From assembly GCA_018814875.1 (NCBI GenBank), contig JAHIYH010000036.1, forward strand, positions 1 through 64,000: DNA of 64,000 bases, written 5' to 3'. Shown here piece after piece: positions 8,894-17,955 of this stretch (positions are counted from its first letter, which is position 1; each line of letters begins with the position of its first letter). The position numbers were made by a program, and so were the translations under genes. Source of the DNA: Patescibacteria group bacterium (GTDB taxonomy: Bacteria; Patescibacteriota; Gracilibacteria; Peribacterales; Peribacteraceae). Under the pieces are notes generated by a model. The model saw only the letters and a list, made by a program, of their open reading frames with translations. It was not told the DNA's origin and ran no database searches.

Positions 8894-8955
8894 CATATAA
8901 CTCCCTCTCATGCCTAATATTAGGCAAATAATAACCAAATTCAGAATCTTTATAA
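8894..8955 (+). repeat. ~60-bp direct repeat, copy 2
   Basis: See copy at 7437-7497. Confidence 0.7.
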
Positions 8956-8987
8956 CAGAGAAAGTATGTGGATAGTCCACATAGATC

Positions 8988-10469
8988 TTATTGGAATATG
9001 ATTTTCCTTCGCATCCTTCTCCACCCCATCACAGATCCTACGATGATCATGGAGGCTGCTACAGTTATTGGGCCAGAGTCACTCAAGTCGTCTGCATGAG
9101 GGGGGCTGGTTACTTGAGATGAAGGTGTGTAAGTCGGTGTGGGCTGCATAGTTGATGGAGCAACAACTTGCTGAGTTGCTTCGGGTGGAGGCGGAACTCC
9201 GGGGCCGAGATTTATATTTTCGAATACAACAGGTGAGAATGTTCCATTGATGTGCGCAAAAGAGAGCGCGATTCCAAACGGTCCGGGTGTTACATTAGTA
9301 AGCTCAACACCACCAATATCAGATGTGATAGTTTGTGGATCTCCAAAACTTTTTCCGCCATCACGTGTTTGATTAATGATGTAATAAGCGATCTCGTTAC
9401 GATTCCCCGCTATATCCCATCGGGCAGAAACATCAAAGTATCCATTCGCGAGAACAGTTGCTCCTATCCTAAAGTTCTGGATTCCTTGTAATGGTCCTGT
9501 GTTTTGTGTTGGTTGTGATTGAGAAGGCGAGGTCTTTGCATATGGACTGTTCACATGCGCAACAAAGAAAGCACTGCGATCCATTGGATCAAGCGGTAGA
9601 CCCTCGGGGCTGAATGCCGGCTCACTTATGCTAAATTTATAAATGCGTTCGCGAGTTTGTTCCACTGTTGTTACAACTGCATTATTGCCTTCTACGGCCA
9701 TGTAGGTAATTGCTAACGGATTACCGTTAGCATCAACTATCGAAAACGCTTTTGGTGCGAGGTCTGGCTCTACACTAATAGGTCCAGAGAGCTCTAGAAG
9801 CACTTCGGTTGGCGAGCTTGCAGTTGCCGAGAGAAGGCGAAGTGTTTCAGGTTCCTGAGTAGAGGGTTCTTCATTGGCAGGAATTTCTCGTGGAGGTTCT
9901 TGCCCAGGGATGAGGAGCTTCTCTTCTTTGATGCTCAATATCTCATCTTCTAGAGGCATTGTAGGAAGGGGCTCTCCAGTGATCTCATCTTCAAAAAAGT
10001 CCATGTTAAAATCTTCTTCACCCCAATCATTTTCCGGCAAGTTATCGCCATCAAGAATCACTGATACTTCTTCCACGAACATGTTGATGTCTTCCCCTTT
10101 CGAACTCACTCCAATAACGGCTATGTAGAGCTTTTCTACAGGAGGAGGATCCTTGATAACGTATGCATTGATAGGACCATCTGTTTCTTCGGAACCATCA
10201 AAGAGCCCTTCGTTTTCCAGAATTGATTCAAAGCTATAGAAAACACGGTAGTACGCAACATCGGCATCCGGCTGGCTTGTCCATCCTACGTGGATCTCAC
10301 CATTGATCTCTTCGGCAAGTAAACCAGTTACATAAGGAGGAGGTTCGGCAAGAACGGGGAATGCTGTGATTAGCATTGCAAGGACGGTGCTTATACCAAG
10401 TCTTAATCGCATATGTATGTTTGTGTGAGAATTCCTCTCTATTGTACCAAAAAAGGCGGTTTTTATCAA
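8988..10469 (-). CDS. Secreted multi-domain (FN3-like) surface protein with DSGP-TM-Arg anchor
   Basis: Signal peptide; FN3-like segments; C-term DLSDSGPITVAASMIIVGSVMGWRRMRRK. Confidence 0.65.
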   Translation of the reverse strand: MIKTAFFGTIERNSHTNIHMRLRLGISTVLAMLITAFPVLAEPPPYVTGLLAEEINGEIHVGWTSQPDADVAYYRVFYSFESILENEGLFDGSEETDGPINAYVIKDPPPVEKLYIAVIGVSSKGEDINMFVEEVSVILDGDNLPENDWGEEDFNMDFFEDEITGEPLPTMPLEDEILSIKEEKLLIPGQEPPREIPANEEPSTQEPETLRLLSATASSPTEVLLELSGPISVEPDLAPKAFSIVDANGNPLAITYMAVEGNNAVVTTVEQTRERIYKFSISEPAFSPEGLPLDPMDRSAFFVAHVNSPYAKTSPSQSQPTQNTGPLQGIQNFRIGATVLANGYFDVSARWDIAGNRNEIAYYIINQTRDGGKSFGDPQTITSDIGGVELTNVTPGPFGIALSFAHINGTFSPVVFENINLGPGVPPPPEATQQVVAPSTMQPTPTYTPSSQVTSPPHADDLSDSGPITVAASMIIVGSVMGWRRMRRKIIFQ

Positions 10470-11927
10470 CTATAACAAAGAGCGCTTTAACCCCGTAATC
10501 CACACCAAAATTCCCATAAACAAGATGCTGCAGACAAGTGCGATCACAGTAGCAAGCTCATTTGTGAGGAACGGAGTTACTATCCACAATCCTGCTGCCA
10601 AAAACAGAGAGAATGCTGCCCATTGTAGATAGTTCTTCATAGAGATTGTGAATGGCATTGTCCGTGCGCCTTCTATGAGGAGGGCAATCGCAAGTAATAC
10701 ATGAACCACAATTGATGTGGATGCTGCTCCAACAAAACCATATATTGGAATCAGCCATATGTTCATACTCAATGAGATCAAAACGCCAACAAGGAGAATG
10801 GCGACAAGTCGTTTCCATTTTAGCTTGGTGAGAAGCACATAGAATCCAAACATGACGATTCCATTTAAGAACATCGGGAGTCCAAGAAGTCTGAGTGCTG
10901 TATCCGAACCCGGTCGAGCTGCCGTGCTCAAGTATGAATCAGTTGTGAGGAGTTGAATAAGTGGACGTGACCAGAGAACAGAGAAGAGAAGTGAGATCGA
11001 TCCAAGAATTAAAATGATCAATAAGGTTTTTCCAAGTAGCGATCGTGTATCTTCTCCTTTTGCGTCGCGCTCACTAAGGATTGGGAGTGTCGAATTAAGC
11101 AAAAATGTTGGGATCAGAAATCCCATGTCTGCCATGCGGATTACAAAACCGTAATAAGCATTCTGCAGCTCAAAATCAGGACGAAGTAATGCAATCAGCG
11201 TCACATCAAATTGCCGGTAAAGCGCCATACAAAGGAAGGCAAAGCCAAACGGGGCTGCGGATTTCGCAAGTTGTTTTAAGAGGTCTGTATCCCAGTGTGG
11301 GCGAATCCTCATCAGACGATTTCCGTACGTTAGCGAAAGGAAGAAGAGCAAAAATGCACCAACACCACCAATAAAAAGAAGTAGATGCAGAATGTGCAGG
11401 TCATGGCTTCCGCGAACACCAAGTAGAATAAAAAGTCCTATAAAGATAACGGTAAAAATGCGCTGTGCGACTTCTGCAATAAATATGAAGTGCATTTTGT
11501 AATTAATTTGGAACACCGTTCGGATGATTCCTGCGAGTAAGGTGAAGAATGGAACAAGTGATGCGATTGTCACGCTCAATGGAAGTGGTGTCCCCTTCCA
11601 CATAGGCATGAACCATACAAAGAATAGAGCAACGCTCAAAGAAAGTACGAGCATCAAAGATCGCAATATAATAAGTGCTCCAAGAACTTCTTCTTTCCTG
11701 TCACTTCTACTCACTTCTCGTACTGCAACTGCATACAAACCAAAGTCCGCAAGAATTCCAAATAGTTGTAAGAAGCCGTACGCAGAGTTGTAGTTTCCGG
11801 CTAACTCTTTACTCAGTCCTACTGCTACAAATTTCACCGTGAGAATACTCAGTGCTGCCATAGTCACTTGGCTTCCTAGTTGCCAGAATGTTGAGGTAGC
11901 AATTTTGCGTGTAGACATTGGACGCAT
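10470..11927 (-). CDS. Polysaccharide flippase (MATE/MOP, Wzx-like)
   Basis: 485 aa, ~12-14 TM, Wzx-type N-terminus. Confidence 0.8.
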   Translation of the reverse strand: MRPMSTRKIATSTFWQLGSQVTMAALSILTVKFVAVGLSKELAGNYNSAYGFLQLFGILADFGLYAVAVREVSRSDRKEEVLGALIILRSLMLVLSLSVALFFVWFMPMWKGTPLPLSVTIASLVPFFTLLAGIIRTVFQINYKMHFIFIAEVAQRIFTVIFIGLFILLGVRGSHDLHILHLLLFIGGVGAFLLFFLSLTYGNRLMRIRPHWDTDLLKQLAKSAAPFGFAFLCMALYRQFDVTLIALLRPDFELQNAYYGFVIRMADMGFLIPTFLLNSTLPILSERDAKGEDTRSLLGKTLLIILILGSISLLFSVLWSRPLIQLLTTDSYLSTAARPGSDTALRLLGLPMFLNGIVMFGFYVLLTKLKWKRLVAILLVGVLISLSMNIWLIPIYGFVGAASTSIVVHVLLAIALLIEGARTMPFTISMKNYLQWAAFSLFLAAGLWIVTPFLTNELATVIALVCSILFMGILVWITGLKRSLL

Positions 11928-12027
11928 CTTACCGTTTGCATTCTGTCTGAACCATGATTAAAAGGATTAAAGGATTAACATGATTAATCTTGTTAATACT
12001 TTTAATCATGTGAATCCTAGTTCCAGA

Positions 12028-12055
12028 CAAAAAAAGTCCCCCCTGAGTCTAGGGG
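12028..12055 (-). terminator. Rho-independent terminator (minus strand)
   Basis: Minus strand GTCCCCCCTAGACTCAGGGGGGAC followed by TTTTTTT. Confidence 0.8.
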
Positions 12056-12235
12056 GGACGCGCTCTCATGCGCATGTGGGACGATTAAGGGTAGGTTCGG
12101 GCATCAGCTCCTTCGGATTGCTCCGTGGTGTATCAGACACTCTCGCACTACTTCTTGAAAATTCGTCCCAAACTGGCTTGTTAGGGCGCGCCCATCTTAG
12201 AATGACTCAAGAGGGACTGGGGCATTAAACTCTAG
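12028..12235 (-). ncRNA. Unidentified structured RNA candidate
   Basis: No ORF; terminator at its minus-strand 3' end with no upstream minus-strand gene; long-range stem GGGACGA/TCGTCCC plus GGGCGCGCCC palindrome. Confidence 0.45.
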
Positions 12236-12267
12236 AATTTTTAGATGTCAATTATTTTGAAACATAA

Positions 12268-12440
12268 AATCCCCCTCCAGCAGGGGAAACGGAGCAGTGT
12301 TGCCGCTAGGCACTGCTATTCCGAGTGGAGTGAAATACTCGGCAATCCACGTCTGCTGGAGAGGTGTCCTGACTAGAACAGGAGGAGTGATGGCAGTTAC
12401 TCCTGTTGCTTTGTCAGGAAAACGATCTAAAAAAAGATCG
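12268..12440 (+). ncRNA. Structured leader/ncRNA candidate upstream of pyrB
   Basis: Outer stem CCTCCAGCAG/CTGCTGGAGAGG; inner hairpins GCAGTG/CACTGC, CCGAGT/ACTCGG; second domain TCCTGAC/GTCAGGA with AACAGGAG/CTCCTGTT; then GATCTAAAAAAAGATC. Confidence 0.5.
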
Positions 12441-12534
12441 ATAAAATCACCATAGTTGAAGAATATTGAGCGTCAACAAAACCAAAGGGATTATTGGACA
12501 AATGGCTCATATTTCAATAATCTTCCTCCATAGA

Positions 12535-13452
12535 ATGTCGCTTTCGTTCCAACATCTGACATCAACCAAACAACTCTCACGAGAAGATACGGACGCGATT
12601 TTGAAAATATCAGGAGAAATGGAGGATGTACTCGAAAAAGGAGGGAGTGATCTTTTGGCAGACAAAGTTCTGGCAGCGCTTTTTTACGAGCCAAGTACTC
12701 GTACAAGATTAAGTTTCGAAACTGCGATGCACAGGCTTGGTGGAAAAGTGGTTACGGCAGTCGGAATGCAATTTAGCTCTTTATATAAAGGTGAGACGAT
12801 CGAAGACACAATGAATGTTGTTGGGCGATACGCAGATATCATTGTAATGAGGCACCCCGAACAAGGCAGTGCAGACACTGCAGCTTCTGTGAGTCCGGTT
12901 CCATTTATAAATGGAGGTGACGGTCCTGGGCAGCATCCCACGCAGGCACTTCTTGATTTGTATACAATTCAGAAGGAGCGAAAAAAGATTGATGATATTC
13001 ACATTACTATGGTTGGAGATTTAAAATTCGGACGCACTGTCCACTCGCTCAGTTTCCTACTTGGCTTATACAACAACCTAAGATTTACACTGGTTTCTCC
13101 AAAGGAACTTACAATGCCAGAGAAGGTTACAAGCTTCTTTAAAGAAAAAGGAATTGAATTCACAGAAACGCAGGACTTGGAACAAGGGCTTGATGCAGAT
13201 GTTATTTACATGACGCGTGTGCAGGAGGAGCGGTTTGAGGATAAGAGTGAATTTGAACGCCTAAAGCTAAAATATGTTCTAGAAGCCAAGCATGTGAAGG
13301 GTAAAGACATTACGGTGATGCATCCGCTTCCACGAATTGGTGAGATTTCTGAGGATGTAGACCCCCTTCCTAATGCTGCATACTTCCGCCAAGCGCGTAA
13401 TGGAGTTCCACTGCGTATGGCGCTTCTTGCGATGTTACTAGGTAAAGCATGA
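12535..13452 (+). CDS. pyrB: Aspartate carbamoyltransferase catalytic subunit
   Basis: YEPSTRTRLSFETAMHRLGG, HPTQALLDLYTI, MHPLPRIGEI. Confidence 0.93.
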   Translation: MSLSFQHLTSTKQLSREDTDAILKISGEMEDVLEKGGSDLLADKVLAALFYEPSTRTRLSFETAMHRLGGKVVTAVGMQFSSLYKGETIEDTMNVVGRYADIIVMRHPEQGSADTAASVSPVPFINGGDGPGQHPTQALLDLYTIQKERKKIDDIHITMVGDLKFGRTVHSLSFLLGLYNNLRFTLVSPKELTMPEKVTSFFKEKGIEFTETQDLEQGLDADVIYMTRVQEERFEDKSEFERLKLKYVLEAKHVKGKDITVMHPLPRIGEISEDVDPLPNAAYFRQARNGVPLRMALLAMLLGKA

Positions 13453-13505
13453 TTAGGGTTGGGGCTAGGACTAGGGCTAGGTCTAGGATCAGGTATCATT
13501 AGAAC

Positions 13506-14675
13506 ATGTCCAACAAGATTTCATTACCGGCATTAATAGATTGCCACGTGCATTTCCGCGAGCCAGGGCTTGAGTACAAAGGTGATATGCAATCAGAGTC
13601 TACCGCTGCAAATGCCGGCGGGGTCTTCACGGTGTGCGACATGCCCAATACAAATCCTCCAACTTCTTCAGTAGAAACTTTCAGAGATAAAGTTGCACGA
13701 GCGTCAAAAATTAAAAACTGCGACATTAGATTCTTCTTTGGGATTACGGAGAGTAGTCATTTAGAAGAACTAAAAAAACTTTGGGAAGATGAGGAGCTTA
13801 AGAAGAGATGCTGTGGAGTGAAGGTCTTTTTCGATCATTCAACAGGAGATCAAAAAGCTTCCAAAGATGTAATAGAAGAAGCGTTTAAAGTATGTGCTGA
13901 ACTTCGGATTCCAATTGTTGCGCATTGTGAGGATGCTCAGATTAACGAAGATGCACGCCACATGATTCTAGCAAAAGCAGGCGACAGTAATGCGCTTGAT
14001 GTTTCCTTCCATTCGCTCATGCGCCCATGCGCATCGGAAGCTAAAGCAATCGAAGACGCCATTAATTTGGCTACTAGATACTCTGCACAGCTACATATTG
14101 CACATCTTTCCACTGCCCTAGGAATCAATTTGGTTCGCGAAGCAAAAGAGAAAAATGTGAATGTGACATGCGAAGTTTCTACTCATCATTTGTTCCTAAC
14201 AACGGACGATTACAAAACACTTGGAACATTGGCAAAAATGAATCCCCCGCTCCGCACACCTTCGGAACAACAAGCACTTTGGGACGGTATTGCGGATGGT
14301 ACAGTCGATTGCATTGCTACTGATCATGCGCCGCACACTCTAGAAGAGAAGCAAGTTGATGATCAGCTAAGTGCGCCAAGTGGAGTTACGGGAGTGGAAA
14401 CTATGTTGCCACTTCTTCTGACTGTTGCGTCAGGGGGCTGGCCGCATCCAACATCTTCGCGCCCAAATATTCCAATATTCCAATATTCCAATATTCGAAA
14501 ACTTTGTTTCGAAAATCCAAACAAGATCTTCCAGCTCGGCAAGCCAGACGAGCCACGTATTACAATTGATCCGCAAAAAGAGTGGGTTATATCTGGAGAT
14601 AAGCTTCATTCAAAATGTGGATGGACTCCTTACGAGGGGTGGAAGGTGGTGGGAAAAATAGATGATGTTTTGTAG
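13506..14675 (+). CDS. pyrC: Dihydroorotase
   Basis: DCHVHFREPG, VAHCEDA, ATDHAPHT. Confidence 0.93.
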   Translation: MSNKISLPALIDCHVHFREPGLEYKGDMQSESTAANAGGVFTVCDMPNTNPPTSSVETFRDKVARASKIKNCDIRFFFGITESSHLEELKKLWEDEELKKRCCGVKVFFDHSTGDQKASKDVIEEAFKVCAELRIPIVAHCEDAQINEDARHMILAKAGDSNALDVSFHSLMRPCASEAKAIEDAINLATRYSAQLHIAHLSTALGINLVREAKEKNVNVTCEVSTHHLFLTTDDYKTLGTLAKMNPPLRTPSEQQALWDGIADGTVDCIATDHAPHTLEEKQVDDQLSAPSGVTGVETMLPLLLTVASGGWPHPTSSRPNIPIFQYSNIRKLCFENPNKIFQLGKPDEPRITIDPQKEWVISGDKLHSKCGWTPYEGWKVVGKIDDVL

Positions 14676-14751
14676 TGATATGTAACGTTGCATATATGAA
14701 ATACAGAGCATCGCGTAAGCAATACTCTGTATATTCTCTGACGGCTGACGG

Positions 14752-15063
14752 CTACCGCAACCACATTAGTCGCTTAAATAAATGTGTGAATGTAACTACA
14801 AGCAGAAGAACGATCATCCCCATCAGCTCGTAAGGAACTGACGATTCGACGCTCTCTGCAAGAAAACGTGTGAATGCAATTGCGAATGCAGCCGTAATCG
14901 CACCACATATCGCGTAGTCGCCTGACGGGGAAGCACTCTTCGTACTATGAGTAAGGGCGAAGAGCACAAAAAGAACTAAACTACCAAGCCACAGTAGTGC
15001 TGTGACTACCCACAACAAGATGATGGTAAACATGGTTCTTCTCCTAGTTTGAGTAGCTGCCAC
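14752..15063 (-). CDS. Small membrane protein
   Basis: 103 aa, three hydrophobic segments. Confidence 0.5.
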   Translation of the reverse strand: MAATQTRRRTMFTIILLWVVTALLWLGSLVLFVLFALTHSTKSASPSGDYAICGAITAAFAIAFTRFLAESVESSVPYELMGMIVLLLVVTFTHLFKRLMWLR

Positions 15064-15213
15064 TAAATGTCAGAGATCGATGAGCGTTCTAAGAAACGTT
15101 CGTGATAAGTAGAGTTCAAAATCTGCTCTAAATCAATGAAAAACAGAGTCTTTTGGATAGAACAAGTAAGACGTTCTGTAGAGAGATAGAACGGTTTTTT
15201 TGGCTTATTAAAG

Positions 15214-15700
15214 GGCAATAGAAGCAATAGAGGAAATAAAAGAAATAGAAGATATTTCGTTTAATAATTTTCTCAGTTATTGTTGAATGCTAATGAATCG
15301 CACTTATGAAAAATTAGTGGCATGGAAAGAGGCACATGATCTGTGTCTCTGGGTATATCGTGCCTCAAGAAAATTTCCTTCCGAAGAAAAGTATGGTTTG
15401 ACATCTCAGATGCGTCGTGCTGCCTATAGTGTTCCTATGAATATTGCTGAGGGCAATGCGCGCAGGTCTAGCAAGGAAAAAGCGCGTTTCTTCGAAATAT
15501 CACTGGCTTCGCTAGAGGAGTTGCATTATCAATGCAGACTTGCATGTGATCTTGATTATATTAATAAGGAACAATTCCAGAATGCTCACGATAGAATAAG
15601 CCGCACGAATTATCTAATAACAAAATTGCGCACGGTTTTTCTAAAACATTCATAATCCTATATTTCCTCTATTTCTTTTATTCCCTCTATTTCCTTTTTC
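15214..15700. mobile_element. IVS-like unit: inverted tandem-repeat arms around a four-helix-bundle ORF
   Basis: Left arm 15214-15252 (GAGGAAATAAAAGAAATAGAAG) is complementary to right arm 15661-15700 (CCTCTATTTCTTTTATTCCCTCTATTTCC). Confidence 0.5.
15287..15655 (+). CDS. Four-helix bundle protein (S23/23S-IVP family)
   Basis: YEKLVAWKEAHDLCLWVYRASRKFPSEEKYGLTSQMRRAAYSVPMNIAEGNAR. Confidence 0.88.
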   Translation: MLMNRTYEKLVAWKEAHDLCLWVYRASRKFPSEEKYGLTSQMRRAAYSVPMNIAEGNARRSSKEKARFFEISLASLEELHYQCRLACDLDYINKEQFQNAHDRISRTNYLITKLRTVFLKHS

Positions 15701-15791
15701 TAAACCTCCACAATAATCGGCACCACCATCCTTCGACTCGCCCTTCGGGGGTTCGCTCAGGACGAGAAGTGCAAGTTGTTCTTTAACCGAA

Positions 15792-17657
15792 TTATACCTC
15801 CACAATCAATGGAACAACCATCGGTTTCCTATTCAACTTCCGATCAAAGTATCTAAATAGTGCACCGTTTACTGCGCGCTTTAGTTCTTTAATATCTTTG
15901 TCGCCACGATTTAGTGCTTCGTTATACGCCTTCTTTGCAAGCTGTACGGCTTCCTTTGTAATCTCAGTTTGTTCAGATCCATAGATCAGTCCGCGTGAGA
16001 TAATGTCGGGATCGCCGACAAGTCTTTTGCTGTCTGCATAAGCACGAAGCGAAATAATTATCATGCCATTTGTGCTCATGATTTTCCTATCATCCATTAT
16101 GCGTTGACCTTCACCTGCGCTGCCGTATCCGTCAATAATGACATCTTGCAACGTGAGCTTTTGTTTACTGCGTCTGGCATTTCCCTTCGCATCGAACTCA
16201 AGTATCTCACCATTGGTGAGCTGATGAATTCGGTTATCTGGATATCCCATTTGTTTTGCGAGAGCTGCATGTGCTGCGCGCATGTAAGGTTCGCCGTGTT
16301 CAGGGATAATGTGTTTTGCACGGACTAGACGATGCATCAAAAGCAAGTCGCCTTGATGTCCGTGTCCTGTTGTGTGCAGAGCAAGCTCTGCATTTGTTTT
16401 TACGTAGGCACCCTGAAGGTGGAGATTATTTATTACATTAGAGATTGCTCGCTGATTTCCAACAATAGGATTAGAGCTTAGGATTACAGTGTCCCCCTTC
16501 TTCACACTAATGTGCCGATGAGTTCCCAGCCCGATACGGGCAAGGCCTGCCATCGATTCACCTTGGCTACCTGTTGTTACAATAATAACTTCCTTATCCG
16601 GTAGCTTATCCATCGCAGGACTCGCTTTGCGAATCAGTCCACGAGGAGCTTTTAAATAACCCAAGTTTTGTGCAATTTCTGTATTGGTTTCCATGCTACG
16701 CCCAGAGATAAACACCTTGCGATTGAATTTTTGCGCATGGTCTACAACTTGCTGAATACGATTCAGCAGCGAGCTAAAAGTGGAAATGATCACGCGTCCC
16801 TTCGCATCGCGAATGAGGCCATATAGTGTTTGCGAAATCTCCACTTCACTTTTACTGAACCCGGGCTTTGTAGCATTTGTAGAGTCCGCAATAATTGCGA
16901 GAACTCCATCCTTATGCTGTGCGAGTCTTTGAAAGTCTGCAGGGTCTTCTGTAGTTGGAGTCAAATCAAACTTAAAGTCTCCTGTGTGCAGAATAGTTCC
17001 GTAAGGAGTATGTACAGCAATTGCTGCAGCATCTGGGATGCTATGTGTTACTTTAATAAACTCTACTTCCACTTTCCCAAGCCGAATTCGCTGACCATAA
17101 GTCGCAACATTAAGATTTGCTTTTGCTGTGAGCTTCTCTTCATCAAGGCGCTTTTTTACAAAGGCCATTGTGAGCTTCGTCCCGTAACAGGGAGGAAAAT
17201 GAAGTTTTGGAAGCAAGTGTTGTACTGCTCCGATATGGTCTAAGTGACCATGGGTAAAGAGAATACCTTTAATTCGTTTTTCTTTTCCTCGCAGACACGA
17301 AATGTCTGGGAGCAAGTAGTCGATTCCGAGCATTCCATCTTCTGGGAATTGTAATCCCAAATCAATCAGGTAAATGTCCTGATCAACTTCTATAACAAAG
17401 CAGTTTCGACCAATCTGTTCAAACCCTCCAAGAGGATAAATCCTCAGAGGAAAACCTCCGCCTTGTGGCCTTGGTTGATTTTGTGCTTGCGGCTGCCTTC
17501 GCACCTGATTATTTCCACCTCGAATATGGTTGGTATTTTGAGGCTTACCAGAAGAACGATTCTGAGGTTGCCTCTGCTCCGCGGGCTTTTGCGACGATGT
17601 GTTTCCTTGTCCTTTTTTGGCTCCTTCGTCATTGAGCCACTTCTTCACCGATTTCAT
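15792..17657 (-). CDS. rnj: Ribonuclease J
   Basis: GHLDHIGAV metallo-beta-lactamase/beta-CASP motifs, HTTGHGHQGD; basic low-complexity N-terminus; start placed at MKSVKKW. Confidence 0.92.
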   Translation of the reverse strand: MKSVKKWLNDEGAKKGQGNTSSQKPAEQRQPQNRSSGKPQNTNHIRGGNNQVRRQPQAQNQPRPQGGGFPLRIYPLGGFEQIGRNCFVIEVDQDIYLIDLGLQFPEDGMLGIDYLLPDISCLRGKEKRIKGILFTHGHLDHIGAVQHLLPKLHFPPCYGTKLTMAFVKKRLDEEKLTAKANLNVATYGQRIRLGKVEVEFIKVTHSIPDAAAIAVHTPYGTILHTGDFKFDLTPTTEDPADFQRLAQHKDGVLAIIADSTNATKPGFSKSEVEISQTLYGLIRDAKGRVIISTFSSLLNRIQQVVDHAQKFNRKVFISGRSMETNTEIAQNLGYLKAPRGLIRKASPAMDKLPDKEVIIVTTGSQGESMAGLARIGLGTHRHISVKKGDTVILSSNPIVGNQRAISNVINNLHLQGAYVKTNAELALHTTGHGHQGDLLLMHRLVRAKHIIPEHGEPYMRAAHAALAKQMGYPDNRIHQLTNGEILEFDAKGNARRSKQKLTLQDVIIDGYGSAGEGQRIMDDRKIMSTNGMIIISLRAYADSKRLVGDPDIISRGLIYGSEQTEITKEAVQLAKKAYNEALNRGDKDIKELKRAVNGALFRYFDRKLNRKPMVVPLIVEV

Positions 17658-17955
17658 ACGTTTCTTTGTAAATAAATTAATTAAAACTGACCTTAGTTTA
17701 TAGGAGAGGGAACGGATATGCAAGCAGAATGTGTTAGCGGTATCGAGATTTTGGCTTAAGATAAACAAAAAATATCTAAGAAAAAATGTATTGATCAGAA
17801 TTATCTCTGAAAATCTTCCCCTGTATCGCCAGTCCATTCTTCGTCCCAAGCATCTGGCGGTCCTCCAGATTCTTCAACGAGATCATCAGTTATGCTTTGG
17901 GGGTATTATTATAGTGTTCAATGAACACCTAATTAGTGCATAACAGCAGAAAATC

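Noticed and set aside
13453-13490. Telomere-like GGGCTAGGACTAGGGCTAGG tract
   Set aside because: Short intergenic low-complexity repeat like others in this genome; no evidence of a chromosome end.
15287-15655. Diversity-generating retroelement accessory (Avd-like) interpretation of the four-helix ORF
   Set aside because: No reverse transcriptase or template/variable repeat pair recognised in the window; S23/IVS interpretation fits better.
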